From: Novosphingobium sp. NDB2Meth1
GTDB taxonomy: Bacteria; Pseudomonadota; Alphaproteobacteria; Sphingomonadales; Sphingomonadaceae
Direction of reading: 5' to 3'
DNA length: 64,000 bases
Assembly: GCF_900117425.1 (NCBI RefSeq)
Contig: NZ_FPEH01000015.1
Location: 434,001-498,000 of the forward strand
This document shows positions 26,260 to 36,392 of this stretch, in pieces. Each line of letters begins with the position of its first letter. Positions within the stretch are counted from its first letter, which is position 1. The notes under the pieces are model-generated. The model did not search any database. It had not been told where the DNA came from and saw nothing but the letters and a program-made list of their open reading frames with translations. Position numbers and translations under genes: made by a program.

Positions 26260-27884
26260 CCAAAGCGAACGCCAAAGCCCACCCTGCTCCTGCCGCGCAA
26301 GAATTGCCGTGGTGGCGCGGCGCGGCGATCTATCAGATCTATCCGCGCAGCTTCTGCGATGCGAACGGCGACGGCATAGGCGATCTCCCCGGCATCACCG
26401 CGCGGCTTGATCACGTGGCGGCGCTGGGTGTCGATGCGATCTGGGTCTCGCCGTTCTTCACCTCGCCGATGCGCGATTTCGGCTATGACGTGGCCGATTA
26501 CTGCGACGTCGATCCGATTTTCGGCACGCTCGCCGATTTCGATCGCATGGTCGAGCGCGCGCATGAACTGGGCCTCAAGGTCACCATCGATCAGGTCTAT
26601 GCCCATACCTCGGATCAGCATCCGTGGTTCGAGGAAAGCCGGCAGAGCCGCGACAACCCGCGCGCCGACTGGTACGTCTGGGCCGATCCGCAGAAAGACG
26701 GCTCACCCCCCAGCAACTGGCAGTCCGTCTTCGGCGGCCCGGCGTGGACGTGGGACGCGCGCCGCTGCCAGTATTACCTGCACAATTTCCTGAGCAGCCA
26801 GCCGCAGATCAATGCGCATAACCCGGCGGTTCAGGACGCGCTGCTCGGCGTGATGAAGTTCTGGCTGGACCGCGGTGTCGACGGCTTCCGCATCGATGCG
26901 CTCAACTTCCTGATGCACGACCCGGCGCTGCGCAACAATCCGCCTGCGCCCTATGACGGGCGCCGCAGGACTCGGCCGTTCGACTACCAGCTCAAGATCT
27001 ACAACCAGTCGCACCCGGGCATTGTCGGCTTCATCGAGCGCGTGCGTGCGCTGTGCGACCGCTATGGCGCGGTGTTCACAGTGGCTGAAGTCGGCGGCGA
27101 TCTGGCCGAGACCGAGATGAAGGAATTCACCGCGGGGGATGACCGCCTCAACAGCGCCTACGGCTTCGATTTCCTCTATGCCGACCGCCTGACGCCGCAG
27201 CTGGTGGCGGATACCCAGGCCAAGTGGCCCGATGTGCCGGGGATGGGCTGGCCGAGCTGGGCGTTCGAGAACCACGATGCGCCGCGCGCGCTGTCGCGCT
27301 GGTGCTCGCCGGAGGATGTCCCGGCGTTTGCGCGGATGAAGGCGATGCTGCTCGCATCGCTGCGCGGCAATATCATCGTCTATCAGGGCGAGGAACTAGG
27401 CCTCACGCAAGTCGAGATCCCGTTCGAGCAGATCCAGGATCCCGAAGCGATTGCCAACTGGCCGCTCACGCTTTCGCGCGATGGCGCGCGCACGCCGCTG
27501 CCGTGGCAGGCGCAGAGCGAGCAGGGCGGCTTCACCACCGGCCAGCCGTGGCTGCCGCTGGGCGCGGACAACCACGCCCGTGCGGTCGATCTGCAGGACG
27601 CCGACCCGGCTTCGCTGCTCAACCTGACGCGCGCGCTGCTGGCGCTGCGCAAGGAGAATGCGGCGCTGCGGGCAGGGGATTTCACGGTCCTGCACGCGGC
27701 CGGTGATGTTCTGGCCATCCGCCGCAGCGCGGCAGGTTCGCGCGTCACCGCCGTGTTCAACATCGGCCATTTCGCCGCGCCATGGCCGGCTGCCGCGTCG
27801 CCTGCCGGCCGCGTGCTGTCCGCCGTCAATGGTGCCGCACCCGGCACGCTTCCGCCATTCGGCGCCCTGCTCATCGAGGAATGA
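26256..27884 (+). CDS. Cytoplasmic GH13 alpha-glucosidase
   Basis: 542 residues, no signal peptide. GH13 landmarks: QIYPRSFCDANGDGIGDL near residue 27, Asp214 (GFRIDALNF), Glu278 (VAEVGG) and Asp341 (ENHDAPR). The QIYPRSF...GDLPGI opening and size fit the oligo-1,6-glucosidase / alpha-glucosidase group that splits maltose and short malto-oligosaccharides to glucose. ATG 26256 overlaps the preceding TGA. Glucose made here would feed glk and zwf, which lie a few kilobases downstream. Confidence 0.92.
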   Translation: MTKANAKAHPAPAAQELPWWRGAAIYQIYPRSFCDANGDGIGDLPGITARLDHVAALGVDAIWVSPFFTSPMRDFGYDVADYCDVDPIFGTLADFDRMVERAHELGLKVTIDQVYAHTSDQHPWFEESRQSRDNPRADWYVWADPQKDGSPPSNWQSVFGGPAWTWDARRCQYYLHNFLSSQPQINAHNPAVQDALLGVMKFWLDRGVDGFRIDALNFLMHDPALRNNPPAPYDGRRRTRPFDYQLKIYNQSHPGIVGFIERVRALCDRYGAVFTVAEVGGDLAETEMKEFTAGDDRLNSAYGFDFLYADRLTPQLVADTQAKWPDVPGMGWPSWAFENHDAPRALSRWCSPEDVPAFARMKAMLLASLRGNIIVYQGEELGLTQVEIPFEQIQDPEAIANWPLTLSRDGARTPLPWQAQSEQGGFTTGQPWLPLGADNHARAVDLQDADPASLLNLTRALLALRKENAALRAGDFTVLHAAGDVLAIRRSAAGSRVTAVFNIGHFAAPWPAAASPAGRVLSAVNGAAPGTLPPFGALLIEE

Positions 27885-29959
27885 TCCCGATCATGTTGCA
27901 AATGTCCCGCACGGCCATGCTCGGCGCACTGGTCGCCGCCGCCTTGTTGCCTGCGTCCGTGCAGGCGCAGACACCGCCGCAGCGTCCTCTCGTCACCGCA
28001 GCGTCGCCGGATGGCTCGCTGGTTCTCACCGTCACCACCGACAACGATGGCCGCGCGACCTACTCGCTCTCGCGCAAGGGCAAGCTGCTGATCGGCGCCT
28101 CCAAGCTGGGCTTCACGCTGACCGACGGCCTCGCCATGGTGCGCGGGTTCCGCATCACCGGCTCCGAGACGGCCAGCGCGGACAGCACCTGGGAGCAGCC
28201 GTGGGGCGAGCGCCGCTTCGTGCGCGATCACCACAACGAGCTGCTCGTCCGGCTCGAACAGAATGCCGACTATGGCGCCCGCCGCATGAACGTGCGCTTC
28301 CGGCTGTTCGATAACGGCTTCGGTTTCCGCTACGAGCTGCCCGAGCAGCCGGCGATGAAGACGATGAAGATCGCCGACGAGTGGACCGAGTTCAGCGTCG
28401 CACAGCCGGGTACGGCCTGGTGGATTCCGGGCGGCGAATGGAACCGCTACGAGCAGGTCTACCAGAAGACGCCGATCGACGCTGTTTCCACCGCGCACAC
28501 ACCGATCACCATGCGCCTCGATGACGGCACGCACCTTGCGTTTCACGAGGCCGCGCTGGTCGGCTATTCCGGCATGTGGTTCAAGCGCGCCGACGGGCAG
28601 CTTTTCCGCTCGACGCTGGCGCCGTCGTCGCGCGGGGCGAGGGTGATCCGCGACCTGCCGTTCAATACGCCGTGGCGCACGGTCCGCGTGGCTGACAATG
28701 CGGCGGGGCTGGTCGAGAACGACCTCGAGCTCAACCTCAACGAACCCAACAAGATCGGCGACGTCAGCTGGTTCAAGCCGATGAAGTACATCGGCATCTG
28801 GTGGGGCATGATCCGCGGTGACTGGACCTGGGCCGAGGGCCCGCGCCATGGGGCCACCACTGAGCGCACCAAGCAGTACATCGATTTCGCCGCGAAGAAC
28901 GGCTTCGGCGGCGTACTGGTCGAAGGCTGGGACAAGGGCTGGAACGGCGACTGGTTCGGCCACGGGCAGGATTTCAGCTTCACCGCGCCGACCCCCGACT
29001 TCGATCTCAAGGCCGTGACGGCCTATGCCGCGAAGCAGAAGGTCCAGCTGATCGGCCACAACGAGACCGGCGGCAACATCGCCAATTACGAAGCGCAGCT
29101 GGAAGACGCGATGAAGCTCTACCAGTCGCTTGGCATGCATGCGGTGAAGACCGGTTACGTGGCCGATGCCGGCGGGATCATCGCACCTGGCGACAAGCGC
29201 GGCGAGACCCGCATGGAGTACCATGACGGCCAGCGTCAGGTGGAGCATCACCTCAAGGTGGTCGAGACGGCCGCGAAGTACAGGATCGCCATCAACGCGC
29301 ACGAACCGGTCAAGGATACCGGTCTTCGCCGGACTTATCCCAACTGGATCGACCGCGAAGGCGCGCGCGGCATGGAATACAACGCATGGGGCCAGTTCGC
29401 CAACGGGCCGGACCATGAACCGACGCTCGTCTATACCCGGATGCTGTCCGGCCCCATGGACTACACGCCCGGAATCCTGAGCCTTGAAGGCGCGAACCAC
29501 GTGCCGCTGGCGTCCACGCTGGCGAAGCAGCTCGGGCTCTACCTCGCGCTCTATTCGCCGATCCAGATGGCCTCGGATTTCATCGAGAGCCTTGCCGCGC
29601 ATCCGAAGGAGCTGGAATTCATCCGGCAAGTCCCCGCGGACTGGTCGGAAAGCCACCTGATCGCGGGCGAAGTGGGCGATTTCGCGATCTTCGCGCGCAA
29701 GGACCGGGGCAGCCAGGACTGGTACGTCGGCGGCGTGAACGGCCATGCGGCGCGCGATGTGACGCTGGCGATGGACTTTCTCGATCCGGGGAAGACCTAT
29801 ACCGCCACGGTCTGGAAGGACGGGGAGGGCGCGACTTACGAAACCGACGCCCGCCACCGCATCGCCTATGCCACGCTCACGGTGAAGAAGGGCGACAAGC
29901 TGCCGCTCTGGCTCGCGCCCGGCGGCGGCGCTGCGATCCGGCTTCATCCGGGCAAGTAG
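27881..29959 (+). CDS. GH97 alpha-glucosidase (SusB-like)
   Basis: 692 residues with a signal peptide ending SVQAQ. The N-terminal beta-sandwich (ASPDGSLVLTVTTDNDGRATYSL) and catalytic barrel with GGVLVEGWDKGWNGDW and IGHNETGGNIANYE, HAVKTGYVADAGG, and AINAHEPVKDTGLRRTYPNW match the glycoside hydrolase 97 family, whose model member SusB is a calcium-dependent inverting alpha-glucosidase. The conserved Glu in NAHEPVK and ETGG fit the acid/base and calcium roles. ATG 27881 overlaps the previous TGA; a second ATG is four codons on. Works with the secreted GH13 on exported oligosaccharides. Confidence 0.92.
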   Translation: MIPIMLQMSRTAMLGALVAAALLPASVQAQTPPQRPLVTAASPDGSLVLTVTTDNDGRATYSLSRKGKLLIGASKLGFTLTDGLAMVRGFRITGSETASADSTWEQPWGERRFVRDHHNELLVRLEQNADYGARRMNVRFRLFDNGFGFRYELPEQPAMKTMKIADEWTEFSVAQPGTAWWIPGGEWNRYEQVYQKTPIDAVSTAHTPITMRLDDGTHLAFHEAALVGYSGMWFKRADGQLFRSTLAPSSRGARVIRDLPFNTPWRTVRVADNAAGLVENDLELNLNEPNKIGDVSWFKPMKYIGIWWGMIRGDWTWAEGPRHGATTERTKQYIDFAAKNGFGGVLVEGWDKGWNGDWFGHGQDFSFTAPTPDFDLKAVTAYAAKQKVQLIGHNETGGNIANYEAQLEDAMKLYQSLGMHAVKTGYVADAGGIIAPGDKRGETRMEYHDGQRQVEHHLKVVETAAKYRIAINAHEPVKDTGLRRTYPNWIDREGARGMEYNAWGQFANGPDHEPTLVYTRMLSGPMDYTPGILSLEGANHVPLASTLAKQLGLYLALYSPIQMASDFIESLAAHPKELEFIRQVPADWSESHLIAGEVGDFAIFARKDRGSQDWYVGGVNGHAARDVTLAMDFLDPGKTYTATVWKDGEGATYETDARHRIAYATLTVKKGDKLPLWLAPGGGAAIRLHPGK

Positions 29960-29963
29960 GCGC

Positions 29964-31478
29964 ATGACGGCAGCGCGGCGTTTCGTCATCCTTGGCGGCG
30001 GCACTGCCGGATGGATGGCGGCCGCGCTGATTGCGCACCGCTGCCGGGATCATCCGATATCGGTCACGCTGGTCGAGAGCCCGGAAATCGGCATCATCGG
30101 GGTGGGTGAGGGCTCCACCCCGCAGCTCAAGGTCTTCTTCGATGAACTCGGCATCGCCGAGCGCGAATGGATGCCCGCCTGCCATGCCACCTACAAGACC
30201 GGCATCCGCTTTGCAGGCTGGTCCGATGCGCCGGGGTTCGAGAGCTACTTCCACCCCTTCCAGTCCGCGCTCGATGGGCATACCGCGCCGACCTTCTATT
30301 TTCACACCCGCGCCCGCCGCACCGGGCGCGACGTGGCGGCCCATCCTGACCGCTTCTTCCTCGGCGCACGCCTCGCCGAGGCGCGGCTCGGCCCGGTTCC
30401 GGGCGAAAACTTCCCGTTCGATCTGGGCTATGGCTACCATTTCGATGCCACGCTGGTCGGCCAGTTCCTCGCCGCGCATGCGACAACGAAGCTCGGCGTC
30501 CGGCATGTCCCGCGGCGGGTTGCCGGCGTGCGGCGCGATGCTGGGGGTGCGATTGCGGCGCTCGTGCTCGATGGCGGCGAAGAGGAGATCGCCGGCGATT
30601 TCTTCATTGATGCCTCGGGATTTCGCGCCAGCCTGATCGGCGAAGCGCTTGGCGAGCCATTCGAAAGCTTTGCCGGGAACCTGTTCAACAATGCCGCCGT
30701 CGCGTTGCCCGGTGCGCGGGACGAAGGTGCAACCTCGTGCGAGACCGTCTCGACCGCGCTGTCCTGCGGATGGGCCTGGCGCATCCCGCTGACCGGCCGG
30801 ACCGGCAACGGCTACGTCTATTCCAGCGATTTCATCAGTGCCGACGCCGCCGAGACCGAGCTGCGCCGCCATCTCGGCCTGCTCGATGCGGATGTCGAGG
30901 CGCGCCATCTCTCGATGCGGGTGGGGCAGGTGCGCCGTTCGTGGGTCGCGAATTGTCTCGCCATCGGGTTGGCACAGGGCTTCATCGAGCCGCTGGAGGC
31001 GACCGCGCTGCATATTGTCCATGCCACGCTTTCGGGCTGGATCGAGGCGCTGCTGGCGGATGGCTTCGGCCCAGCGCATCGCGACCAGTTCAACGCGGCG
31101 ATCCATGCGCGCTATGAAGGCATTCGCGATTACATCGTCTGCCATTACCGCATGAACCGGCGCGATGGCGATTACTGGCGGGCGAATGCCGAGCATGACG
31201 TGCTCTCGGACAATCTCAAGGCGGTGATGACCTATTGGTTCCGGGGCGGCGAGCTTGATGCGGAAGTCGCCCGTCTCGGGATCGACCGGTACTACGCGCC
31301 GCTTTCCTGGCATTGCCTGCTGGCGGGGTATGGCCAGTTTCCCGAAGCTGCCCGCCTGCAGCCGCCCGAGCCCGACCTGCCGCTGGCGGACATGGCGAAG
31401 ATCGATCGTTTCATCGCGGGCTGTGCGCTGAACTTCCCGGCGCACGACGACTTGCTGGCGCAGCTCGAGGAGGCATGA
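29964..31478 (+). CDS. Flavin-dependent tryptophan-halogenase-family protein 2
   Basis: 504 residues. LGGGTAGWMAA FAD motif at the N-terminus, GVGEGSTPQLK, ATYKTGIRFAGW with the Lys equivalent to the catalytic lysine, WAWRIP (WxWxIP motif), and AQGFIEPLEATALHI. It is a diverged paralogue of the copy at 22865-24415: the GVGEAT...P segment here reads GVGEGST. It starts four bases after the GH97 gene and its stop overlaps the esterase start. Substrate unknown. Confidence 0.85.
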   Translation: MTAARRFVILGGGTAGWMAAALIAHRCRDHPISVTLVESPEIGIIGVGEGSTPQLKVFFDELGIAEREWMPACHATYKTGIRFAGWSDAPGFESYFHPFQSALDGHTAPTFYFHTRARRTGRDVAAHPDRFFLGARLAEARLGPVPGENFPFDLGYGYHFDATLVGQFLAAHATTKLGVRHVPRRVAGVRRDAGGAIAALVLDGGEEEIAGDFFIDASGFRASLIGEALGEPFESFAGNLFNNAAVALPGARDEGATSCETVSTALSCGWAWRIPLTGRTGNGYVYSSDFISADAAETELRRHLGLLDADVEARHLSMRVGQVRRSWVANCLAIGLAQGFIEPLEATALHIVHATLSGWIEALLADGFGPAHRDQFNAAIHARYEGIRDYIVCHYRMNRRDGDYWRANAEHDVLSDNLKAVMTYWFRGGELDAEVARLGIDRYYAPLSWHCLLAGYGQFPEAARLQPPEPDLPLADMAKIDRFIAGCALNFPAHDDLLAQLEEA

Positions 31479-32386
31479 TGCGGCGTTTTTTCCGGGTGCT
31501 GGTCGCCTTGATGGTCCTGCTGTCTGCCCCGGCACGTGCGGAGGATGGCGGGCGGCTGATCGAATACGAAAGGGTGGAAGCCGCAGGCCTGCCGCCGCAG
31601 CGCCTCACGATCTGGCTGCCGCCGGGTTACGAGACATCCGGCAAGCGCTACCCGGTGCTCTACATGCACGACGGGCACAACCTGTTCGAGCTGAAGAACA
31701 GCAACTTCAACAAGATCTGGGCGGCGGACAAGGCCATGCTCAAGGTCGCGGCAGAGCAGGGGATCGAGCCGCGCATCATCGTCGGCGTGTGGGCGCCGGG
31801 CAAGGACCGCTTCCGCCAGTATCTGCCGCGCCCGGCCTATGATACCGCACCGCCGGCGCTCAAGGCCAAGATGGACGAAATGGCGGATGGGCCGGTGATC
31901 TCGGACGCCTATCTGGCGTGGCTGGCCGGACCGCTCAAGACCTGGGTCGACGCTTCCTTCCGCACACGTCCGGGGCGTGCCGATACCGCCATTGCCGGCT
32001 CGAGCATGGGCGGATTGATGAGCTGCTATGCGATTGCCGCGCGGCCCGACGTCTATGGCCAGGGCGCGTGCATCAGCTCGCACTGGCCGGCCATCGGCCC
32101 CGATACCGTCAAGGGCTTCAACCCAGAGACGCTGGCCGTCTGGACCGGCTTTTTCGACCGGACCCTGGGTGCGCCTGCCGGGCGGCGGATCTGGATGGAC
32201 CACGGCACCGGCACGCTCGATGCGTTCTACGCGCCCTATCAGGAGCCGATCGACGCCGAGTTCGCCAAGCTGGGCTGGCAACGCGGCAGCGATTTCGAGA
32301 GCCGGGTCTATCCCGGCGCCGAGCACGAGGAAAACGCCTGGGCCGCGCGCCTTCCTGAAATCTTCGCCTGGCTTCTGCGGCGCTGA
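31475..32386 (+). CDS. Secreted alpha/beta-hydrolase-fold esterase (EsteraseD/enterochelin-esterase-like)
   Basis: 303 residues. Signal peptide to about APARA. The esterase family pattern is RLTIWLPPGYETSGKRYPVLYMHDGHNLF, with nucleophile Ser in AGSSMGGL and the His in GAEHEENAW. ATG 31475 follows GAGGAGG and overlaps the halogenase stop; ATG 31478 is an alternative. This fold removes acyl groups from sugars or hydrolyses small esters. As last gene of the glucan operon it might deacylate substituted oligosaccharides (inference). Confidence 0.85.
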   Translation: MMRRFFRVLVALMVLLSAPARAEDGGRLIEYERVEAAGLPPQRLTIWLPPGYETSGKRYPVLYMHDGHNLFELKNSNFNKIWAADKAMLKVAAEQGIEPRIIVGVWAPGKDRFRQYLPRPAYDTAPPALKAKMDEMADGPVISDAYLAWLAGPLKTWVDASFRTRPGRADTAIAGSSMGGLMSCYAIAARPDVYGQGACISSHWPAIGPDTVKGFNPETLAVWTGFFDRTLGAPAGRRIWMDHGTGTLDAFYAPYQEPIDAEFAKLGWQRGSDFESRVYPGAEHEENAWAARLPEIFAWLLRR

Positions 32387-32394
32387 GCAGCAAG

Positions 32395-32414
32395 GTTGGC
32401 AAGTGCCTGCCAAC
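32395..32414 (+). terminator. Hairpin after the glucan operon
   Basis: GTTGGCA (32395-32401) pairs with TGCCAAC (32408-32414), six-base loop, nine bases after the esterase stop. There is no T-run. It directly precedes the candidate operator for zwf. Confidence 0.5.
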
Positions 32415-32431
32415 TCGCATACTTATGCGTG
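32414..32431. promoter_or_regulatory. Candidate LacI-type operator upstream of zwf
   Basis: CTCGCATACTTATGCGTG contains CGCATA-CT-TATGCG, perfect arms of six bases. The core GCAT-ACTT-ATGC matches the sites at 18478, 19627 and 19743. It lies about 80 bases before the likely zwf start. Confidence 0.55.
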
Positions 32432-32508
32432 CTGAACCCCTTCGCAATCAGGTCTAGGGGAACTCTCGGGCCTTGCATGAAGAAGCCCGGATGAGGAGTA
32501 TGCCGCCC

Positions 32509-33957
32509 ATGGCCGCCACCAGCTGTTCCGCCCTGCTTCTGTTCGGCGCGACCGGTGATCTTTCGCGGCGCATGCTGCTGCCTTCGCTCTATGCCTTGCA
32601 TGAGGATGGCCTGATCGATCCCACCTTGCGCATCGTCGGCACCGCGCGTTCGGTCCACGACGATGCAGAGTTCCGCGCGATGGCCCGCGCCGCGCTTGAC
32701 GAGTTCCTCCCCGCGGACCGCAAGGACGATACCAAGCTCGCCAGCTTCCTCGAGCGGCTCGAGTACCAGACGCTCGATGCCTCGAAGCCCGAAGGCTTTG
32801 CCGGTCTCGCGAAGAAGCTCGGCGACACCTCGTGCGGTCTCTCGATCTTCCTCTCGACCGCGCCCGCGCTGTTCGAGCCGACTATCGAAGGCCTGCGTCT
32901 TGCCGGCCTCGCGCACGAAGGCGTGCGGATCGGTCTTGAAAAGCCGCTGGGCAACGATCTCGCCTCCAGCCGCCGCATCAACGACGCGGTGGCGGCAGGC
33001 TTCAGCGAGCGCCAGATCTTCCGCATCGACCACTATCTCGGCAAGGAAACGGTCCAGAACCTCCTCGCGCTGCGCTTTGCCAACATGATGTTCGAGCCCT
33101 TGTGGAACAGCGCAGGGATCGATCACGTGCAGATCACCGTGAGCGAGACGGTGGGCCTCGAAGGCCGCAAGGGCTTCTACGACGACACCGGGGCCCTGCG
33201 CGACATGGTGCAGAACCACATGCTCCAGCTTGTCGCGCTGACCGCGATGGAGCCGCCGCTCGATTTCGACGCGACCTCGATCCGCGACGAGAAGGTCAAG
33301 GTCCTGCGCGCGCTGCGCCCGGTGAAGGCCGAGGAAATGGTGCGCGGCCAGTATCGCACCGGCGCGGTCGGCGGCAGCGCGGTCGCCGGCTATCTCGACG
33401 ATCTGGGCGCGCTCTCGGACACCGAGACCTACGTCGCGATCAAGGCGCATGTCGACAACTGGCGCTGGCAGGGCGTGCCGTTCTACCTCCGCCACGGCAA
33501 GCGGCTCGCCGAGCGGCGCAGCGAGATCGTCGTCCAGTTCAAGGGCGTGCCGCACAACATCTTCTCGCAGCGCGGCGGCAAGCTGGCGGCCAACCGCCTC
33601 GTCATCCGCCTGCAGCCCGAGGAATACGTGCGCCTGCAGGTCATGGCCAAGGAACCGGGGCTCGATCGCGGCGGCGTGGTGCTGCGCGAGGTCAACCTCG
33701 ATCTCTCGCTCACCACCGCCTTCGCCAAGGCCCGCCGCCGCATCGCCTACGAGCGCCTGCTGCTCGATCTGATCGAGGGCGAGCAGACCCTGTTCGTCCG
33801 CCGCGACGAGGTCGAGGCGCAGTGGACCTGGGTCGATGCGATCCGCCGGGTCTGGGCCGATACGGGGATGGAAGTGAAGCCCTATGCCGCCGGCAGCTGG
33901 GGTCCTAACGCGGGCATTGCGCTGACCGAGCGCGACGGGAGAAGCTGGAATGACTGA
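32509..33957 (+). CDS. zwf: Glucose-6-phosphate 1-dehydrogenase
   Basis: 482 residues from the chosen start. The NADP-binding motif GATGDLSRRMLL is near the N-terminus and the substrate site RIDHYLGKE is in the middle; VQNLLALRFANMMFEPLWN also matches. It oxidises glucose 6-phosphate to 6-phosphogluconolactone. Four in-frame start candidates exist (TTG 32473, ATG 32491, 32500, 32509); the last has AGGAG ten bases upstream and gives the usual short tail before GATGDL. First gene of zwf-pgl-edd-glk. Confidence 0.93.
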   Translation: MAATSCSALLLFGATGDLSRRMLLPSLYALHEDGLIDPTLRIVGTARSVHDDAEFRAMARAALDEFLPADRKDDTKLASFLERLEYQTLDASKPEGFAGLAKKLGDTSCGLSIFLSTAPALFEPTIEGLRLAGLAHEGVRIGLEKPLGNDLASSRRINDAVAAGFSERQIFRIDHYLGKETVQNLLALRFANMMFEPLWNSAGIDHVQITVSETVGLEGRKGFYDDTGALRDMVQNHMLQLVALTAMEPPLDFDATSIRDEKVKVLRALRPVKAEEMVRGQYRTGAVGGSAVAGYLDDLGALSDTETYVAIKAHVDNWRWQGVPFYLRHGKRLAERRSEIVVQFKGVPHNIFSQRGGKLAANRLVIRLQPEEYVRLQVMAKEPGLDRGGVVLREVNLDLSLTTAFAKARRRIAYERLLLDLIEGEQTLFVRRDEVEAQWTWVDAIRRVWADTGMEVKPYAAGSWGPNAGIALTERDGRSWND

Positions 33958-34561
33958 CGTTACCTGGGCCGAACCTGGCGATCTGGCGGCGGTCGCCGCG
34001 CATATCACCCGCATCGTCGCGCGCCCCGGGCCCAAGCGCCTCGCCTTTACCGGCGGTTCGACGCCGCCGCGCGTCTTTGCGCTGCTCGCGGGCAAGGGGC
34101 TGGACTGGTCCGAGGTGACCATCGCGCTGACCGACGACCGCCGCGTGCCCGACGATCACCCGGCGAGCAACTTCGGCAAGCTCCATGCGGCGCTCGGCGA
34201 TTGCGGCGCCGCGTTCGAGCGTCTCGAGGAAGGCATGGATGTCGCCCCGTTCGATCTCGTCTGGCTGGGCATGGGCGAGGATGGCCATATCGCCTCGCTG
34301 TTCCCGCACATGCAGGCGCTGATCCGTCCCGGGCCGAGCGTGATCGCCACCACCCCGATCCCGCTCCCGCCCGAGGCACCGTTCGACCGGCTTTCGCTCA
34401 ACAAGCGGGCACTCAAGGCGACGCGCGAGATTATCCTCGTCATCACCGGCCCCTCGAAGAAAGCGCTGGTCGAGCGCGTTCTGGCCGGTTCCGATGCCTA
34501 TCCGGTTTCGGACATCCTGCGCGGCTACGGGCCGCCCGTCACGATCTACTGGAGCGAATAA
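33950..34561 (+). CDS. pgl: 6-phosphogluconolactonase
   Basis: 203 residues. [26 protein letters not shown] and [15 protein letters not shown] are the conserved blocks of the bacterial 6-phosphogluconolactonase (DevB) family. It hydrolyses the lactone made by Zwf. It overlaps the end of zwf by eight bases and shares one base with the edd ATG. Confidence 0.93.
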   Translation: MTDVTWAEPGDLAAVAAHITRIVARPGPKRLAFTGGSTPPRVFALLAGKGLDWSEVTIALTDDRRVPDDHPASNFGKLHAALGDCGAAFERLEEGMDVAPFDLVWLGMGEDGHIASLFPHMQALIRPGPSVIATTPIPLPPEAPFDRLSLNKRALKATREIILVITGPSKKALVERVLAGSDAYPVSDILRGYGPPVTIYWSE

Positions 34562-36381
34562 TGGCCCTCAATCCCGTCGTCGCCAAGGTCACGGACCGCA
34601 TCATCGCCCGCAGCGCCCGGACGCGCGCCGCCTATCTCGATCTCATCGCCCGCGCCCGCGATGCCGGGGTGAACCGCGACGTGCTCTCCTGCGGAAATCT
34701 GGCCCATGGCTTCGCGGCGGCGGGCGAGGACAAGATCGCGCTGCGTACCGGCAAGAGCACCAATATCGGGATCATCACCGCCTACAACGACATGCTCTCG
34801 GCGCACCAGCCCTATGGCCGCTACCCCGAGCAGATCAAGGTCTTCGCCCGCGAAGTCGGCGCGACGGCGCAAGTCGCGGGCGGTGTCCCCGCGATGTGCG
34901 ACGGGGTGACGCAAGGGCAGGCCTCGATGGAGCTCTCCCTGTTCAGCCGCGACAACATCGCGATGGGCGCGGCGGTGGGCCTCAGCCACGGCATGTATGA
35001 AGCCGCGCTGCTGCTCGGCATCTGCGACAAGATCGTGCCGGGCCTCCTCATCGGCAGCTTGCGCTTCGGCCACCTGCCGACGATCCTCGTGCCCGCCGGA
35101 CAGATGGCGACCGGCCTCGCCAACAAGGAAAAGCAGCGCATCCGCCAGCTCTATGCCGAAGGCAAGGTGGGCCGCGACGAGCTTCTGGAAAGCGAAAGCG
35201 CGAGCTATCACAGCGCCGGCACTTGCACCTTCTATGGCACCGCCAATTCCAACCAGATGATGATGGAAATGATGGGCCTCCACATGCCCGGCGCCAGCTT
35301 CATCCAGCCCGGCACCAAGCTGCGCCAGGAACTGACCCGCGCGGCGGTCCACCGCGTGTCGCAGATCACCTGGGATGGCGACGACTACCGCCCGCTCGGC
35401 CACTGCGTCGATGAGAAGGCCATCGTCAATGCCGTGGTCGGCCTGCTCGCGACGGGCGGTTCGACAAACCACGTGATCCATCTCCCCGCCATCGCGCGCG
35501 CGGCGGGCGTGCAGATCGATTGGGACGACATGGACGAGCTCAGCCGCGCCGTGCCGCTGATCGCCAGCATCTATCCCAACGGTTCGGGTGACGTGAACGG
35601 CTTCGCCGACGCGGGCGGCATGCCCTTCGTCATCCGCGAACTGGTCGAGGCGGGGCTGGCTCATGGCGATATCCTCACCGTCTACGGCACCTCGCTGCTC
35701 GAAGGGGCGCAGCAACCGGTGCTCGATGGCGAGGCGCTGCGCTGGGATCCGGCGCCGCGCGAAAGCCTCAACCCGGCGATGCTGCGCCCGGTGGCGGAGC
35801 CTTTCCAGAACGAAGGCGGTCTGCGCCTGCTGCAGGGCAATCTCGGGCGCGGCACTATCAAGGTCAGCGCGGTCGATCGTTCGCGCTGGACGATCGAGGC
35901 GCCGTGCCGCGTGTTCTCGGACCAGAACGATGTGCTGGGGGCGTTCAAGGCAGGCGAGCTCGAGCGCGATGTCGTCGTTGTCGTGCGCTTCCAGGGTCCG
36001 GCGGCCAACGGCATGCCCGAACTGCACAAGCTGACGCCCTCGCTCGGCGTGCTGCAGGACCGGGGGTTCCGCGTCGCGCTCGTCACCGATGGCCGCATGT
36101 CGGGCGCCTCGGGCAAGGTCCCGGCGGCGATCCACGTCTCGCCCGAAGCCAAGAAGGGCGGCGCGCTGGCGCTGCTGAGGGACGGCGATCTGGTCCGCGT
36201 CTGCGCCGAGACGGGCGAGCTGGCCGCGCTGGTCGATGCGGCGGAGTGGGCCGCGCGCACGCCTGCCGAGGCTCCGGAAGAGGCCATCGGCGTGGGCCGC
36301 GAACTCTTCGCGATCATGCGCCACTTCGCCGATCCGGCCGAGCGCGGCGGTTCGGCCATGCTGGCGGTCGGCGGGTTGTAA
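34561..36381 (+). CDS. edd: Phosphogluconate dehydratase (Entner-Doudoroff)
   Basis: 606 residues. IlvD/Edd family: [50 protein letters not shown] and [18 protein letters not shown], with the three iron-sulfur cluster cysteines in those blocks. It makes KDPG from 6-phosphogluconate. ATG 34561 is a one-base overlap with pgl. The partner aldolase eda is not in this window. Confidence 0.94.
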   Translation: MALNPVVAKVTDRIIARSARTRAAYLDLIARARDAGVNRDVLSCGNLAHGFAAAGEDKIALRTGKSTNIGIITAYNDMLSAHQPYGRYPEQIKVFAREVGATAQVAGGVPAMCDGVTQGQASMELSLFSRDNIAMGAAVGLSHGMYEAALLLGICDKIVPGLLIGSLRFGHLPTILVPAGQMATGLANKEKQRIRQLYAEGKVGRDELLESESASYHSAGTCTFYGTANSNQMMMEMMGLHMPGASFIQPGTKLRQELTRAAVHRVSQITWDGDDYRPLGHCVDEKAIVNAVVGLLATGGSTNHVIHLPAIARAAGVQIDWDDMDELSRAVPLIASIYPNGSGDVNGFADAGGMPFVIRELVEAGLAHGDILTVYGTSLLEGAQQPVLDGEALRWDPAPRESLNPAMLRPVAEPFQNEGGLRLLQGNLGRGTIKVSAVDRSRWTIEAPCRVFSDQNDVLGAFKAGELERDVVVVVRFQGPAANGMPELHKLTPSLGVLQDRGFRVALVTDGRMSGASGKVPAAIHVSPEAKKGGALALLRDGDLVRVCAETGELAALVDAAEWAARTPAEAPEEAIGVGRELFAIMRHFADPAERGGSAMLAVGGL

Positions 36382-36392
36382 ATCTCCCCAAA

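Noticed and set aside
22865..31478. Halogenated natural-product gene cluster
   Set aside because: No NRPS, PKS or other biosynthetic genes; neighbours are glycosidases, a carbohydrate receptor and an esterase.
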